From: Allobosea sp.
Lineage (GTDB): Bacteria; Pseudomonadota; Alphaproteobacteria; Rhizobiales; Beijerinckiaceae
Assembly (NCBI GenBank): GCA_024231975.1
Contig: JAAEQB010000097.1
Location: 62,001-126,000 of the forward strand
Direction: 5' to 3'
DNA length: 64,000 nt
Part shown: positions 48,965 to 58,411 of the stretch, piece after piece
Numbering within the stretch: the first letter of the stretch is position 1
Layout of the letters: every line of letters begins with the position of its first letter
The notes under the pieces: model-generated
What the model was told of the DNA's origin: nothing
The model's input: only the letters and a program-made list of their open reading frames with translations
The model's database searches: none
Program-made: the position numbers and the translations under genes

Positions 48965-51786
48965 GCCAGCGCCTCTTTGATCCTCTCGGGCGTGAGCGGC
49001 AGGGTGTAGAAGCGCTTGCCGATGGCGTGGGCGACGCCGTTCACGATCGCCGGCACCACCGCGATCATCACCACCTCGGCCATGCCCTTGGGCGGATCGG
49101 TGTCGGAGAGCGGCGGCAGCACCTCGGCCGTCTGCTTCCAGACTGCAACGTCGTTCGAGGTCGGCAATTCGTAGCGGTTCCAGTTCCAGGTGCCGTCGCC
49201 CGGCCCGTCCTCATAGAGCGGCAGGTATTCCTTCAGGGCGTGGCCGATGCCCATGGCGAGCCCGCCCTGGATCTGGCCGGAGACCAGCTCCGGCACGATC
49301 TGGTTGCCGCATTCGAGGATGGAGTGGTGCGAGAGCAGGCTGACGTCACCGCTACCGGTATCGACGACGATCTCGGCCAGCGTCGCCATCGGCGCGTAAT
49401 AGGTGACGCCGGCATTGTTGCGCTGCGCCGGCGGATAGAAGACCGCGGCGCGCTCGATGAAATGCCAGCCTCCTTCAGTCATCAGCGCCTTGCGCTCGGC
49501 CGGAGCCCCGTCGCCATACTTCACCGACAGCGCATCGATGGCGAAGCGCCGCCGCCCGGTGCCCGGCACTTCGAACTCGGCTTCCGCCCACTGCCAGCGG
49601 TTGAAGCTGTGCACGGTGATGCCGGTGACGAGGCCGAGGCGGTGCGCCTCGGCCGCGACCTCGGCGAAGGGCAAAGGCTGCATCGCCGCGGCCGTCACCC
49701 TGCCATTGACGATGCGCAGGTCTTCTCGCCGCACCGCTTCCGGTGCCATCTGGCCGCCGCCGATGCCGCGCGACCAGAGCGAGCGCGCAGCCGGCCAGAC
49801 CGTCAGATCGACCAGGATACGGGCCGCCTCACGCGTCGCATGGCCGAGATAGTAGACGCTGTTGGAGGCGCTCATCGGCGAGGTGAAGCTCGGCGTCCAG
49901 CGCGGATTGGCCATCCGCTTGTCTTCCTCCTCCTGCGACAGCGTATAGGGCTCGTCGGTGGTCTCCAGCGGCATTTGCGGCCAGCGCACCTTGCCGAAGA
50001 CGGTCTCGTCCGGCTGCTTGCCGAGGATGGCGGCGGCCATCACCGTCTGCGAGGTCGTCGCGCCTGTGCCGATCTCATGCGCGACATGCGACAGCTTGAG
50101 GCGCCCGCTCGCATCGAATTCGAGCGCGCAGAGCGCTGCTTCCGCGCCGGTGCCGTAGTCCTTGTGCACATGGCCGTAGCCGACGCCGTATTTCTTGCCG
50201 GGATTGTTGGCTTCGAACTCGGCCTTGCGCTTCTGCCGGTTCACCCAGAGCGGATGTTTCTCCGCCTTCGCCAGGATCTCGTCATGGCGCAGCGCTCCCG
50301 AGGGAATCGCGCCCTGCGAGTTCTTCATGCCGGATTTCAGCGCATTGCGCTTCCGGAACTCCATCGGGTCGAGGCCTAGCGCCTCGGCGGCCTCGTCGAC
50401 CATCATCTCGGTCGCCGCCATGGTCTGCAGCGTGCCGTAACCGCGCATCGAGCCGGCATCGACGGCGCGCGACGACAGGATCGCGGCGGAGAAATCGCTC
50501 TTCGGCAGATAGTAGATCGACTGCGCCGCCGTCGCGCCGACCGTGCCGACCGAGACCGAGAAGTTCTCGCGTCCGCCGCCATCGTTCTGGTAGCGCCCGG
50601 TCATCGCCCGGAACTTGCCGGTCTTGCGATCGATCACCATGACCTTCTCCATCTGGAAGGCATGGCGCTTCAGCGCGGTCTGGAACTGCTCGTAGCGGTC
50701 ATTGGCGAGCCGGACCGGACGCCCCTCGCCATAGAGGCCGGCGAGCACGCAGAAGAACGGGAAGAGCGCGTGGTCCTTGGTGCCGTAGCCGACGGTGTAG
50801 CCGATCCTGAGGTCGATGCTCTGAAGCGAGAATTTCGACTTCGCCAGCATATGGGCCGCCATCTCGGCGACCTCGTGCGGCGACTGCGTTGCGACCAGCG
50901 CATGCAGCACGCCTGTGCCGCGCTCGTACCAGACATTGCCGTTGTCGGCCTCCATGGCGGAGGCATCGGCCGACTGGGTCGAATAGGAGCGCCGCAGCAC
51001 CAGCACATCGTCGCCGGCATTGGCGATCTCGCGCGCGATCTCGGCTGCTGCCGCCATGCCGCGCGCCATCGCGTCGCCCTCGCCGGCGGCGGGCCATTGC
51101 GGCTCGATGCCCTTGAAGCCGGCGCGGATCGTCGTGTCCTTCAGCGCCGAATAGCGGTCCTCGGCATCGGGATTGCCGCCGTCGATCCGGACATAGCGCG
51201 CCGCGCCATAGGGACCGGGCGTGGTCGAGGGTCCCTCGGCGCCGTAGCGCACGACCTTGTCGTTGAAGCGCAGTTTGCGCTTTGCCGCGTCATAGCGGGC
51301 GAAGTCGCGATAGATCAGCATCGCGACGGGCTGGCCGAGCAGCCGGGCCGTCTGCCCCTTCGGCACGAAGAAGACGTCGCCATAGAATCCCGGCCACGGC
51401 GCCGGCATCGCGACGCCGTCGGCAACGAGATCCTCCTGCAGCACCAGCCGGTCCGGCTTGAGATCGTCGCCGAGCAGGGAGAGGTCGACGCCGTCGAAGA
51501 CGCGATCGACCCGCGTCGCATGCAGCATGAAGGCGTGCGCCTGCTCCTTCGGCCACCCCTCCAGGTCGCGGGCGCGATAGTCGCGGGTGAAGGTCTTGCC
51601 GCCGGTGACCTTGGCGATGGCGTCGAGCCGGTATTTCGGCTTGCCGCCGGCCAGCCAGTCAGCACCGGGCCGCGGCGGCGTCTCGATCAACTCGGCCTGC
51701 GTCGCGGAGGGCAGCAGGGAAATCTTGATGGCAATGCCGGCGGCGCCGACCTTGAGGAAGCTTCTGCGCGACAGATCCGCCTTCAC
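48961..51786 (-). CDS. Periplasmic molybdenum hydroxylase large subunit (IorB-like)
   Basis: A 941-residue xanthine-dehydrogenase family large subunit with a twin-arginine signal (LSRRSFLKVGAAGIAIKIS), so it is exported folded. It has the tandem arrangement of IorB-type enzymes: RLDAIAKVTGGKTFTRD, a second Mo-domain with GSMRGYGTLQTMAATEMMVDEAAEALG, AHEIGTGATTSQTVMAA and the C-terminal GMAEVVM with the probable catalytic Glu. With the 2Fe-2S and cytochrome c subunits it forms a complete three-gene aldehyde or N-heterocycle dehydrogenase that needs no FAD subunit. Substrate unknown. Confidence 0.92.
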   Translation of the reverse strand: MKADLSRRSFLKVGAAGIAIKISLLPSATQAELIETPPRPGADWLAGGKPKYRLDAIAKVTGGKTFTRDYRARDLEGWPKEQAHAFMLHATRVDRVFDGVDLSLLGDDLKPDRLVLQEDLVADGVAMPAPWPGFYGDVFFVPKGQTARLLGQPVAMLIYRDFARYDAAKRKLRFNDKVVRYGAEGPSTTPGPYGAARYVRIDGGNPDAEDRYSALKDTTIRAGFKGIEPQWPAAGEGDAMARGMAAAAEIAREIANAGDDVLVLRRSYSTQSADASAMEADNGNVWYERGTGVLHALVATQSPHEVAEMAAHMLAKSKFSLQSIDLRIGYTVGYGTKDHALFPFFCVLAGLYGEGRPVRLANDRYEQFQTALKRHAFQMEKVMVIDRKTGKFRAMTGRYQNDGGGRENFSVSVGTVGATAAQSIYYLPKSDFSAAILSSRAVDAGSMRGYGTLQTMAATEMMVDEAAEALGLDPMEFRKRNALKSGMKNSQGAIPSGALRHDEILAKAEKHPLWVNRQKRKAEFEANNPGKKYGVGYGHVHKDYGTGAEAALCALEFDASGRLKLSHVAHEIGTGATTSQTVMAAAILGKQPDETVFGKVRWPQMPLETTDEPYTLSQEEEDKRMANPRWTPSFTSPMSASNSVYYLGHATREAARILVDLTVWPAARSLWSRGIGGGQMAPEAVRREDLRIVNGRVTAAAMQPLPFAEVAAEAHRLGLVTGITVHSFNRWQWAEAEFEVPGTGRRRFAIDALSVKYGDGAPAERKALMTEGGWHFIERAAVFYPPAQRNNAGVTYYAPMATLAEIVVDTGSGDVSLLSHHSILECGNQIVPELVSGQIQGGLAMGIGHALKEYLPLYEDGPGDGTWNWNRYELPTSNDVAVWKQTAEVLPPLSDTDPPKGMAEVVMIAVVPAIVNGVAHAIGKRFYTLPLTPERIKEALA

Positions 51787-51917
51787 GCGAGATCTCCCCC
51801 TGCTTTTCTTACGAGCACATCTCGTTTTCGCGAATCATTCTAAAAGCAGATGGTGGGCGCGTACATGGGATTGTTGCTCGGCCTGGTTGTGCGACGCGGC
51901 AAAGAGTGAACCGAAGC

Positions 51918-52790
51918 CTAATAATGGAAGGTCCAGAGCAGGCTCTCGCTCAACCCCTTCAGGGCCTCGACCGCATCCGGCCGCTCGCGCGCCAGCGTGG
52001 TGATCAGCGCATCGGCGACGGCGAAGGCGGCGGTCGGCGAATTCGGCAGGAAGCTGTTGCGGGCCGGGGCGAAGAAGGTCATGTCGGCCAGCGGCACCAG
52101 GGGCGATGACGGGCTGTCGGTCAGCGCGATCAGCACGGCGCCGCGCTTCTTGGCGAATTTGGCGAGCTCCAGCGTGGCGCGCGAATAACGCGGCAGCGAG
52201 ATCGCGATGACGACGTCCTGCGGCCCGGCCGAGAGCATGTGGCGCACGGCGCGCTCGGGTCCGCCGCGCGAGGAGGCGAAGACGACCTCGGCGTCGAGAT
52301 AGAGCGCGAGCCCATCCTCCAGGAAGGCGCCGACATAGTGGCTGGCGCCGGAGCCGACGATGAAGATCCGGCGCGCCTTCAACATCAGGGCGATGGCGCG
52401 GTTGACCGTCTCCTCCTCCAGCGTCGCGATCGCCTCGTCGAGATTGGCCGCCTCGCCCTTCAGCGTCGTCGCCATGGTGGCGAAGACCGAGCCGGCGGCG
52501 GCGCGGGCATCCGCCAACCCTTCGACTGGGGCGAGCGCGACCTTGAGCGCCGTCGACAGCGCCGCACGGAAGTCGCCATAGTTGCGGTAGCCGAGCGCCC
52601 GCACGAAGCGGGTGACGGTCGCAGTCGAGGTGCCGCTTTTCTCGGCCAGACCCTCGATCGTCACGGTCGCCGAGTCGAGCGGGCTTTGCAGGACGAAGTC
52701 GGCCGCCTTGCGATGGCCCTCGCTCAGCGAGGGGTAGATTCGGGCGATGCGGTTGGCCAGGTCCGTCGTCGGCTTTAGGGCGCGTGACAT
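51918..52790 (-). CDS. RpiR-family transcriptional regulator
   Basis: A 290-residue regulator: N-terminal helix-turn-helix (ATVTIEGLAEKSGTSTATVTRFVRALGYRNYGDF) and a C-terminal SIS sugar-phosphate-binding domain (RRIFIVGSGASHYVGAFLEDGLAL; DVVIAISLPRYSRATLELAKFAKKRG). GGGAGAG precedes the ATG at 52790. It is divergent from the complete Dpp-type importer, with an inverted repeat between them, and probably controls it. Confidence 0.92.
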   Translation of the reverse strand: MSRALKPTTDLANRIARIYPSLSEGHRKAADFVLQSPLDSATVTIEGLAEKSGTSTATVTRFVRALGYRNYGDFRAALSTALKVALAPVEGLADARAAAGSVFATMATTLKGEAANLDEAIATLEEETVNRAIALMLKARRIFIVGSGASHYVGAFLEDGLALYLDAEVVFASSRGGPERAVRHMLSAGPQDVVIAISLPRYSRATLELAKFAKKRGAVLIALTDSPSSPLVPLADMTFFAPARNSFLPNSPTAAFAVADALITTLARERPDAVEALKGLSESLLWTFHY

Positions 52791-52817
52791 GGCTCTCCCG
52801 CTGATTGACGTCGGATC

Positions 52818-52845
52818 ATTTTCATGTTTGCTACCGCGTGAAAAT
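52818..52845. promoter_or_regulatory. Inverted repeat, probable RpiR operator
   Basis: ATTTTCATG (52818-52826) and CGTGAAAAT (52837-52845) match as a dyad at 8 of 9 positions with a 10-nt spacer, centred between the divergent rpiR-like and binding-protein genes. Confidence 0.6.
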
Positions 52846-52887
52846 AAAGCTGTCAAAACGACCAGCTACGGGAACGGAGACCGACCG

Positions 52888-54513
52888 ATGCGTCAGCGCG
52901 CGCTCATCACCATCCTGCTCGGCGCCAGCATGCTGAGCGCCAGCGTGCTCAGTGCTCCTGCCATGGCGCAGACCCTGCGCATCGCGCTGGCCTCCGAGCC
53001 GACCGCGGTCGACCCGCATTATCACGAACTCACCCCCAACAACGCGCTCGCCGCGCATATCTTCGACAACCTCGTCCTGCAGGACGAGATGCAGGCGCTG
53101 AAGCCGGGTCTCGCCACCTCCTGGGAGAATGACGGCAAGAACCGCTGGACCTTCAAGCTGCGCCAGGGCGTCAAGTTCACCAATGGCCAACCCTTCGGCG
53201 CGCAGGACGCGGTCTTCACCTTCTGCCGCACGCTGAAGAATGAGACCAAGGTCTCCGATTCCTTCGCCGACGTCACCGCCAACTTCGCCAAGGTCGAGAC
53301 GCCGGATGCGAATACCCTGGTGATCGAGACCAAGGTGCCGGAGCCGCTGCTGCCCAATTTGCTCTCCAGCCTGCCGATCCTCTCGGCCTCGATCGTCCAG
53401 CATGGCGAGATCAAATACGACATCGCCAGCAATTGCGGCGTCACCTCGCCCTGGCCGGCAGTCAACAACTTCAACGACGGCACGATGGCGATCGGCACCG
53501 GGCCGTACAAGCTGAAGTCCTATGTGCGCGGTTCGGCGATCGAGCTCGAGCGCAACCCGGACTACTGGGGCGGCGCCCAGCCCTGGGCCACCGTGCGCTT
53601 CCTGCCGGTGACCAATGCCGGCCCGCGCCTCGCCGGCCTGCTCGCCGGCGACTATGACGTGATCGAGAACCCGGCGGCGCGCGACCTTGCCCGCATCAAG
53701 AGCGACAAGCGCTTCGGCTCGGTCATCACGCCCTCGACCCGCATCGTCTATTTCCAGCTGGACGTCGCCCGCGACGAAAGCCCCTTCGTCAAGGCGCCGG
53801 ACGGCAAGAACCCGCTCAAGGATGCCCGCGTGCGCAAGGCGATGTCGCTCGCCATCGACCGCGAGGCGATCGTCAAGCGCATCATGGACGGCGCCGCCGA
53901 GCCGGCCTACCAGTACTTGCCGACCGGCATGTTCGGCACGCTGCCGAATCCGCCCAAGCTGGCCTATGACCCGGCCGCTGCGAAGAAGCTGCTGGCCGAA
54001 GCCGGCTATCCCAACGGCTTCCAGCTGACGCTGTCCTCGACCAATGACCGCTACATCAACGACAGCCAGATCACCCAGGCCGTCGCTCAGTATCTGACCC
54101 AGATCGGCATCAAGGCCGAGGTCGACGCGATGACGCGCGCGATCTATTTCCCGCGCCGCGCCAAGAAGGAATTCAGCGTCGCGATCGGCGGCTGGGGCTC
54201 GGCGACCGGCGAGGCCGCATCGTTCCTGCGCCAGTGGCCGCCGACCCCGAACGAGGCCAAGACCCTCGGCGGCTCGAACTATGGCGGCTACAAGAACGAC
54301 GAGTTCGACAAGGTGATCCGCGCCGCGGTCTCGGAGCTCGACGACAAGAAGCGCGCCGAGCTGCTGCAGCAGGCGATGAAGCTCGTCCTCGACGACGGCG
54401 CCTTCATCCCGCTCCACTTCGAAAGCGGCATCTGGGCCTTCAAGTCCGAGCTTTCGGTCGCCGGCCGCGCCGACCAGTACATGCTCGCCATGTCGGTGAA
54501 GCCGGCGAAGTAA
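52888..54513 (+). CDS. Peptide-type ABC substrate-binding protein (SBP_bac_5)
   Basis: A 541-residue family 5 binding protein with a signal peptide (LITILLGASMLSASVLSAPAMAQ). Key segments are EPTAVDPHYHELTPNNALAAHIFDNLV, WTFKLRQGVKFTNGQPFGAQDAVFTF and IGTGPYKLKSYVRGSAIELERNPDYWG. First gene of a complete binding protein-permease-permease-ATPase-ATPase operon under the divergent RpiR regulator. Ligand unknown; the DadA-like gene downstream hints at D-amino acids or D-peptides. Confidence 0.93.
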   Translation: MRQRALITILLGASMLSASVLSAPAMAQTLRIALASEPTAVDPHYHELTPNNALAAHIFDNLVLQDEMQALKPGLATSWENDGKNRWTFKLRQGVKFTNGQPFGAQDAVFTFCRTLKNETKVSDSFADVTANFAKVETPDANTLVIETKVPEPLLPNLLSSLPILSASIVQHGEIKYDIASNCGVTSPWPAVNNFNDGTMAIGTGPYKLKSYVRGSAIELERNPDYWGGAQPWATVRFLPVTNAGPRLAGLLAGDYDVIENPAARDLARIKSDKRFGSVITPSTRIVYFQLDVARDESPFVKAPDGKNPLKDARVRKAMSLAIDREAIVKRIMDGAAEPAYQYLPTGMFGTLPNPPKLAYDPAAAKKLLAEAGYPNGFQLTLSSTNDRYINDSQITQAVAQYLTQIGIKAEVDAMTRAIYFPRRAKKEFSVAIGGWGSATGEAASFLRQWPPTPNEAKTLGGSNYGGYKNDEFDKVIRAAVSELDDKKRAELLQQAMKLVLDDGAFIPLHFESGIWAFKSELSVAGRADQYMLAMSVKPAK

Positions 54514-54544
54514 GCCGGCAAGCACTCGCCCGGGGCTCGGTGCC

Positions 54545-55522
54545 ATGACCGCCTATATCCTGCAGCGGCTGATCCAGAGCGTGCTCGTGCTGCTCGCGGT
54601 CTCGATCGTGGTCTTCTTCGCCGTCTACGGCATTGGCGACCCGGTCGAGCTCCTGGTCTCGCCCTCGGCCAGCGCGGCCGAGCGCGAGGCGCTGATCCGC
54701 CGCCTCGGGCTCGACCTGCCGGTCTGGCAGCAGTACCTGACCTTCATGGCCAATGCGCTGAAGGGCGATCTCGGCCGCTCCTTCGTGCATGGCGTCCCGG
54801 CGCTGCAGCTGATCCTGCAGCGGCTGCCGGCGACCTTCGAGCTCGTGCTGCTGGCGATGACGCTGGCGCTCGCCGCCGGCATCCCGCTCGGGCTGATGGC
54901 GGGCTTGAACCCGGATAGCCGGAGCGCCCGCATCGTCATGGCCAGCACCGTGCTCGGCTTCTCGCTGCCGAGCTTCTGGAAGGGCATGATGCTGATCCTG
55001 CTCTTCGCCGTCTGGCTCGGCTGGCTGCCGACCGCAGGCCGCGGCGAGACGGTCTCGCTGCTCGGCATCCAGACCAGCCTGCTGACACTGGACGGGCTGC
55101 AGCACATCGCTTTGCCCGCGCTCAACCTGGCGATCCCGAACCTCGCTCTGATCATCCGACTCGTCGCCGCCGGCACCACCGAGACGATGACGCTGGACTA
55201 TGTGAAATACGCCCGCGCCAAGGGTGTCCGCCCCAGGCGCATCGTCAACCGGCACATCCTGCGCAACATCCTGATCCCGGTCGTCACCGTGGTCGGCGTC
55301 GAGTTCGGCAGCCTCGTCGCCTTCTCGACCATCACCGAGACCGTCTTCGCCTGGCCGGGCATGGGCAAGCTGCTGATCGACTCGGTCTACCAGCTCGACC
55401 GCCCGGTGGTCGTCGCCTACGTCCTGCTGGCGACGCTGCTCTTCGTCACCGTCAATTTCCTGGTCGACGTGCTCTATGCCGCCCTCGACCCGCGGGTGAA
55501 GCTCGCCGGAGAGCAGGCATGA
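54545..55522 (+). CDS. Peptide-type ABC permease, DppB-like
   Basis: A 325-residue inner-membrane permease: MTAYILQRLIQSVLVLLAVSIVVFFAVYGIGDPVELL at the start, DYVKYARAKGVRPRRIVNRHILRN (docking loop) and VNFLVDVLYAALDPRVKL at the end. Its stop overlaps the DppC-like start (ATGA). Confidence 0.94.
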   Translation: MTAYILQRLIQSVLVLLAVSIVVFFAVYGIGDPVELLVSPSASAAEREALIRRLGLDLPVWQQYLTFMANALKGDLGRSFVHGVPALQLILQRLPATFELVLLAMTLALAAGIPLGLMAGLNPDSRSARIVMASTVLGFSLPSFWKGMMLILLFAVWLGWLPTAGRGETVSLLGIQTSLLTLDGLQHIALPALNLAIPNLALIIRLVAAGTTETMTLDYVKYARAKGVRPRRIVNRHILRNILIPVVTVVGVEFGSLVAFSTITETVFAWPGMGKLLIDSVYQLDRPVVVAYVLLATLLFVTVNFLVDVLYAALDPRVKLAGEQA

Positions 55523-56427
55523 GCCTGGACGCTCCCCGCCTCGCCGGTCCCATCAAGGCCGACACACCGCTGCGCGAGCAGGTGCTGCGCCATCTGCGCA
55601 ATCGCCCGACCACGCGCGGCGCTGCCATCCTGCTGGGGATCATGGTGGCGCTCGCTTTGCTGGCGCCGTTCATCACGCCGCAGAACCCGCATGACCTGGC
55701 CTCGCTCAGCGTCATGGACAACCGGCTGGCACCGGGCGAGCAGGGCATGAGCGGCTTCACCTTCTGGCTCGGCAGCGATGCGCAGGGCCGCGACATGTTG
55801 AGCGCCATCCTCTACGGCCTGCGCACCAGCCTGCTGGTCGGCCTGGCCTCGACCATCGGGGCGCTCTCGATCGGCATCCTCGCCGGCCTCGCTGCAGCGC
55901 AGTTCGGCGGGGTGGTCGACGCCATCATCATGCGCGTCGTCGACTTCATGCTCGGCTTCCCGTCGATCCTGGTCGCGCTGGTCCTGCTCGCCTCGATCGG
56001 GCGCGGCGTCGACAAGGTCATCCTCGCCATCGTGCTGGTGCAATGGGCGCAATATGCCCGTCTGATGCGGGCGGCGGCGCTGGTCGAGCGGCGCAAGGAA
56101 TATATCGAGGCCGCCGTGAATTTCGGCTTGCCGACCCGCCACATCATGCTGGCGCATCTGCTGCCGAACTCGGTCGGCGCCGTGCTCGTCGTCGCCAGCA
56201 TCAGCATCGCCTCGGCGATCACGCTGGAGGCCACGCTCTCCTTCCTCGGCGTCGGCGTACCGGTGACCCAGCCCTCGCTCGGCCTGCTCATCGCCAACGG
56301 CTTCGAATTCCTGCTCTCCGGCGAATACTGGATCGCCGTCTTCCCCGGCATCGCGCTCGTGCTCCTGATCATGTCGCTCAACCTCGTCGGCGATCGCCTG
56401 CGCCGCAGCTTCAACGTGCGCGCATGA
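55519..56427 (+). CDS. Peptide-type ABC permease, DppC-like
   Basis: A 302-residue permease: FWLGSDAQGRDMLSAILYGLRTSLLVG, EYIEAAVNFGLPTRHIMLAHLLPN (docking loop) and LLIMSLNLVGDRLRRSFNVRA. It overlaps both neighbours by 4 nt, so the whole importer is translationally coupled. Confidence 0.94.
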   Translation: MSLDAPRLAGPIKADTPLREQVLRHLRNRPTTRGAAILLGIMVALALLAPFITPQNPHDLASLSVMDNRLAPGEQGMSGFTFWLGSDAQGRDMLSAILYGLRTSLLVGLASTIGALSIGILAGLAAAQFGGVVDAIIMRVVDFMLGFPSILVALVLLASIGRGVDKVILAIVLVQWAQYARLMRAAALVERRKEYIEAAVNFGLPTRHIMLAHLLPNSVGAVLVVASISIASAITLEATLSFLGVGVPVTQPSLGLLIANGFEFLLSGEYWIAVFPGIALVLLIMSLNLVGDRLRRSFNVRA

Positions 56428-57407
56428 GCAACGCTCCACTCCTTTCCGTGCGCGGCCTCAAGACCGTGTTCCATGCGCAGGACGGCGCCTGGCCGGCGGT
56501 CGACGGCGTCGATTTCAGCGTCGCCAAGGGCGAGGTGCTCGGCCTCGTCGGCGAATCCGGTTCGGGCAAGTCGGTCACCGGCTTCTCGCTGGTGCAATTG
56601 ATCGACCCGCCGGGTGAAGTCGTCGCCGGCGAGGTGCTGTTCGATGGCGACGATCTGCGCGCCGCGTCGCAGGAGCGGCTGCGGCAATTGCGCGGCGACC
56701 GGATCGCGATGATCTTCCAGGACCCGCTGATGACGCTGAACCCGGTGCTCAGCATCGGCGAGCAGATGAGCGAGGCCATCCTCGAGCATCGCGCCTGCAG
56801 CCGGCAGGAGGCGCTTAGCAAGGCAGCGAAGGCGCTGGCCCGGGTTGGCATCTCCTCGCCGGAAACCCGCCTCAAGCAGTATCCGCACGAATTCTCCGGC
56901 GGCATGCGCCAGCGCGTCGCGATCGCGACCGCGCTCCTGAACGATCCCGACCTGATCATCGCCGACGAGCCGACCACGGCGCTCGACGTCACCATCCAGG
57001 CGCAGATCCTCTACGAGGTACAGAAGCTTTCGCGCGAGAGCGGCGCTGCGGTGATCTGGATTACCCATGATCTCGCGGTGGTAGCCGAGCTCGCGGACCG
57101 CGTCGCGGTGATGTATGCCGGCCGCATCGTCGAGATCGGCGAGGTCGAGACCGTGCTCGACCGGCCGCGACACCCCTATACGCTCGGCTTGCTCAACTCC
57201 TCCGCGACCATGGTCGAGCCGGGCGAGCGCCTGCACCAGATCGACGGCATGGCGCCGCGCATCGACTCGCGCCCCTCAGGCTGTCCGTTCCGGCCGCGCT
57301 GCGAGCGGGCTCTGCCGGTCTGCGCCGAGAGCGATCCGCAGCCGCAGGCCCATGATGGCCGCACTTTGCGCTGCCACAACCCCGTGCCGGATCAGGTGGC
57401 GGCATGA
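56424..57407 (+). CDS. Peptide-type ABC ATPase, DppD-like
   Basis: A 327-residue ATPase: Walker A GESGSGKS, Q-loop FQDPLMTLNPV, signature FSGGMRQRVAIATAL, Walker B LIIADEPTTALD, switch His in ITHDL, and the C-terminal oligopeptide-transporter domain with Cys-rich SGCPFRPRCERALPVC. The ATG at 56424 overlaps the permease stop. Works as a heterodimer with the next gene product. Confidence 0.94.
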   Translation: MSNAPLLSVRGLKTVFHAQDGAWPAVDGVDFSVAKGEVLGLVGESGSGKSVTGFSLVQLIDPPGEVVAGEVLFDGDDLRAASQERLRQLRGDRIAMIFQDPLMTLNPVLSIGEQMSEAILEHRACSRQEALSKAAKALARVGISSPETRLKQYPHEFSGGMRQRVAIATALLNDPDLIIADEPTTALDVTIQAQILYEVQKLSRESGAAVIWITHDLAVVAELADRVAVMYAGRIVEIGEVETVLDRPRHPYTLGLLNSSATMVEPGERLHQIDGMAPRIDSRPSGCPFRPRCERALPVCAESDPQPQAHDGRTLRCHNPVPDQVAA

Positions 57408-58411
57408 GCGAGACCCTGTTCGAGCTGCGCGGCGTCCGCAAATATTTCCGCGGCAAGGCCAATATGGCCGAGCGCATCCTGACCGCGATCGGCCGGCACG
57501 CGCCGCCCTCGACCCTGAAGGCGGTCGACGGCGTCGATCTCAGCGTTCGCAAGGGCGAGGTGCTCGGCCTCGTCGGCGAATCCGGCTGCGGCAAGTCGAC
57601 CCTGGCGCGCATCGCCACCGGCATCCTGCCGCCGACCGAGGGCGAGGTCTTCTACAAGGGGCGCTCGGCCGCGGCGCTGAAGGGCAAGGACCGGCTCGAT
57701 TATCTGCTCAAGGTCCAGATGATCTTCCAGGACCCCTATGCCTCGCTCGATCCGCGCATGCGGGTGAGCCGCATCGTCGGCGAAGCGCTCTCGGTCCATA
57801 AGCTCGTGCCGAAGGCGGAGCTCGACGGCGCGGTCGACCGGGCGCTCAGCGAGGTCGGGCTCGATCTCGCCTATCGCGAGCGCTATCCGCACCAGTTCTC
57901 CGGCGGCCAGCGCCAGCGCATCGGCATCGCCCGGGCACTGGCGGTGAAGCCCGATTTCCTGGTCTGCGACGAGCCGGTCTCGGCGCTCGACGTCTCGATC
58001 CAGGCGCAGGTGATCAACCTGTTCATGGATGTGCGCGAGCGGCACGGGCTGACCTATCTCTTCGTCAGCCATGATCTCGGCCTGGTCCGCCATATCAGCG
58101 ACCGCGTCGCGATCATGTATCTCGGCCGCATCGTCGAGATCGGCAGCGCCACCGCGATCTTCGCCGAGCCGGCGCACCCCTATAGCGCGGCCCTGATCAA
58201 GGCGATCCCCTCGGCGGCACGACGCAAGAGCAGCTTCCAGCCACTCAAGGGCGAACTGCCCTCGCCGCTCGCCCCACCCTCGGGCTGCCCCTTCCACCCG
58301 CGCTGCGAGCACGCCATGGCGGTCTGCCGCGAGGTCCGCCCGGACCTCTCGGAGATCGCACCCGGCCGCAGCGCCGCCTGCCACCTGCACACGACTGCGA
58401 AGGCCGCATGA
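57404..58411 (+). CDS. Peptide-type ABC ATPase, DppF-like
   Basis: A 335-residue ATPase: Walker A GESGCGKST, Q-loop FQDPYASLDPRM, signature FSGGQRQRIGIARAL, Walker B FLVCDEPVSALD, switch His in VSHDL, and the Cys-rich SGCPFHPRCEHAMAVC near the end. Overlaps the previous and next genes by 4 nt. Could also serve the ATPase-less permeases at 45137-46961. Confidence 0.94.
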   Translation: MSETLFELRGVRKYFRGKANMAERILTAIGRHAPPSTLKAVDGVDLSVRKGEVLGLVGESGCGKSTLARIATGILPPTEGEVFYKGRSAAALKGKDRLDYLLKVQMIFQDPYASLDPRMRVSRIVGEALSVHKLVPKAELDGAVDRALSEVGLDLAYRERYPHQFSGGQRQRIGIARALAVKPDFLVCDEPVSALDVSIQAQVINLFMDVRERHGLTYLFVSHDLGLVRHISDRVAIMYLGRIVEIGSATAIFAEPAHPYSAALIKAIPSAARRKSSFQPLKGELPSPLAPPSGCPFHPRCEHAMAVCREVRPDLSEIAPGRSAACHLHTTAKAA

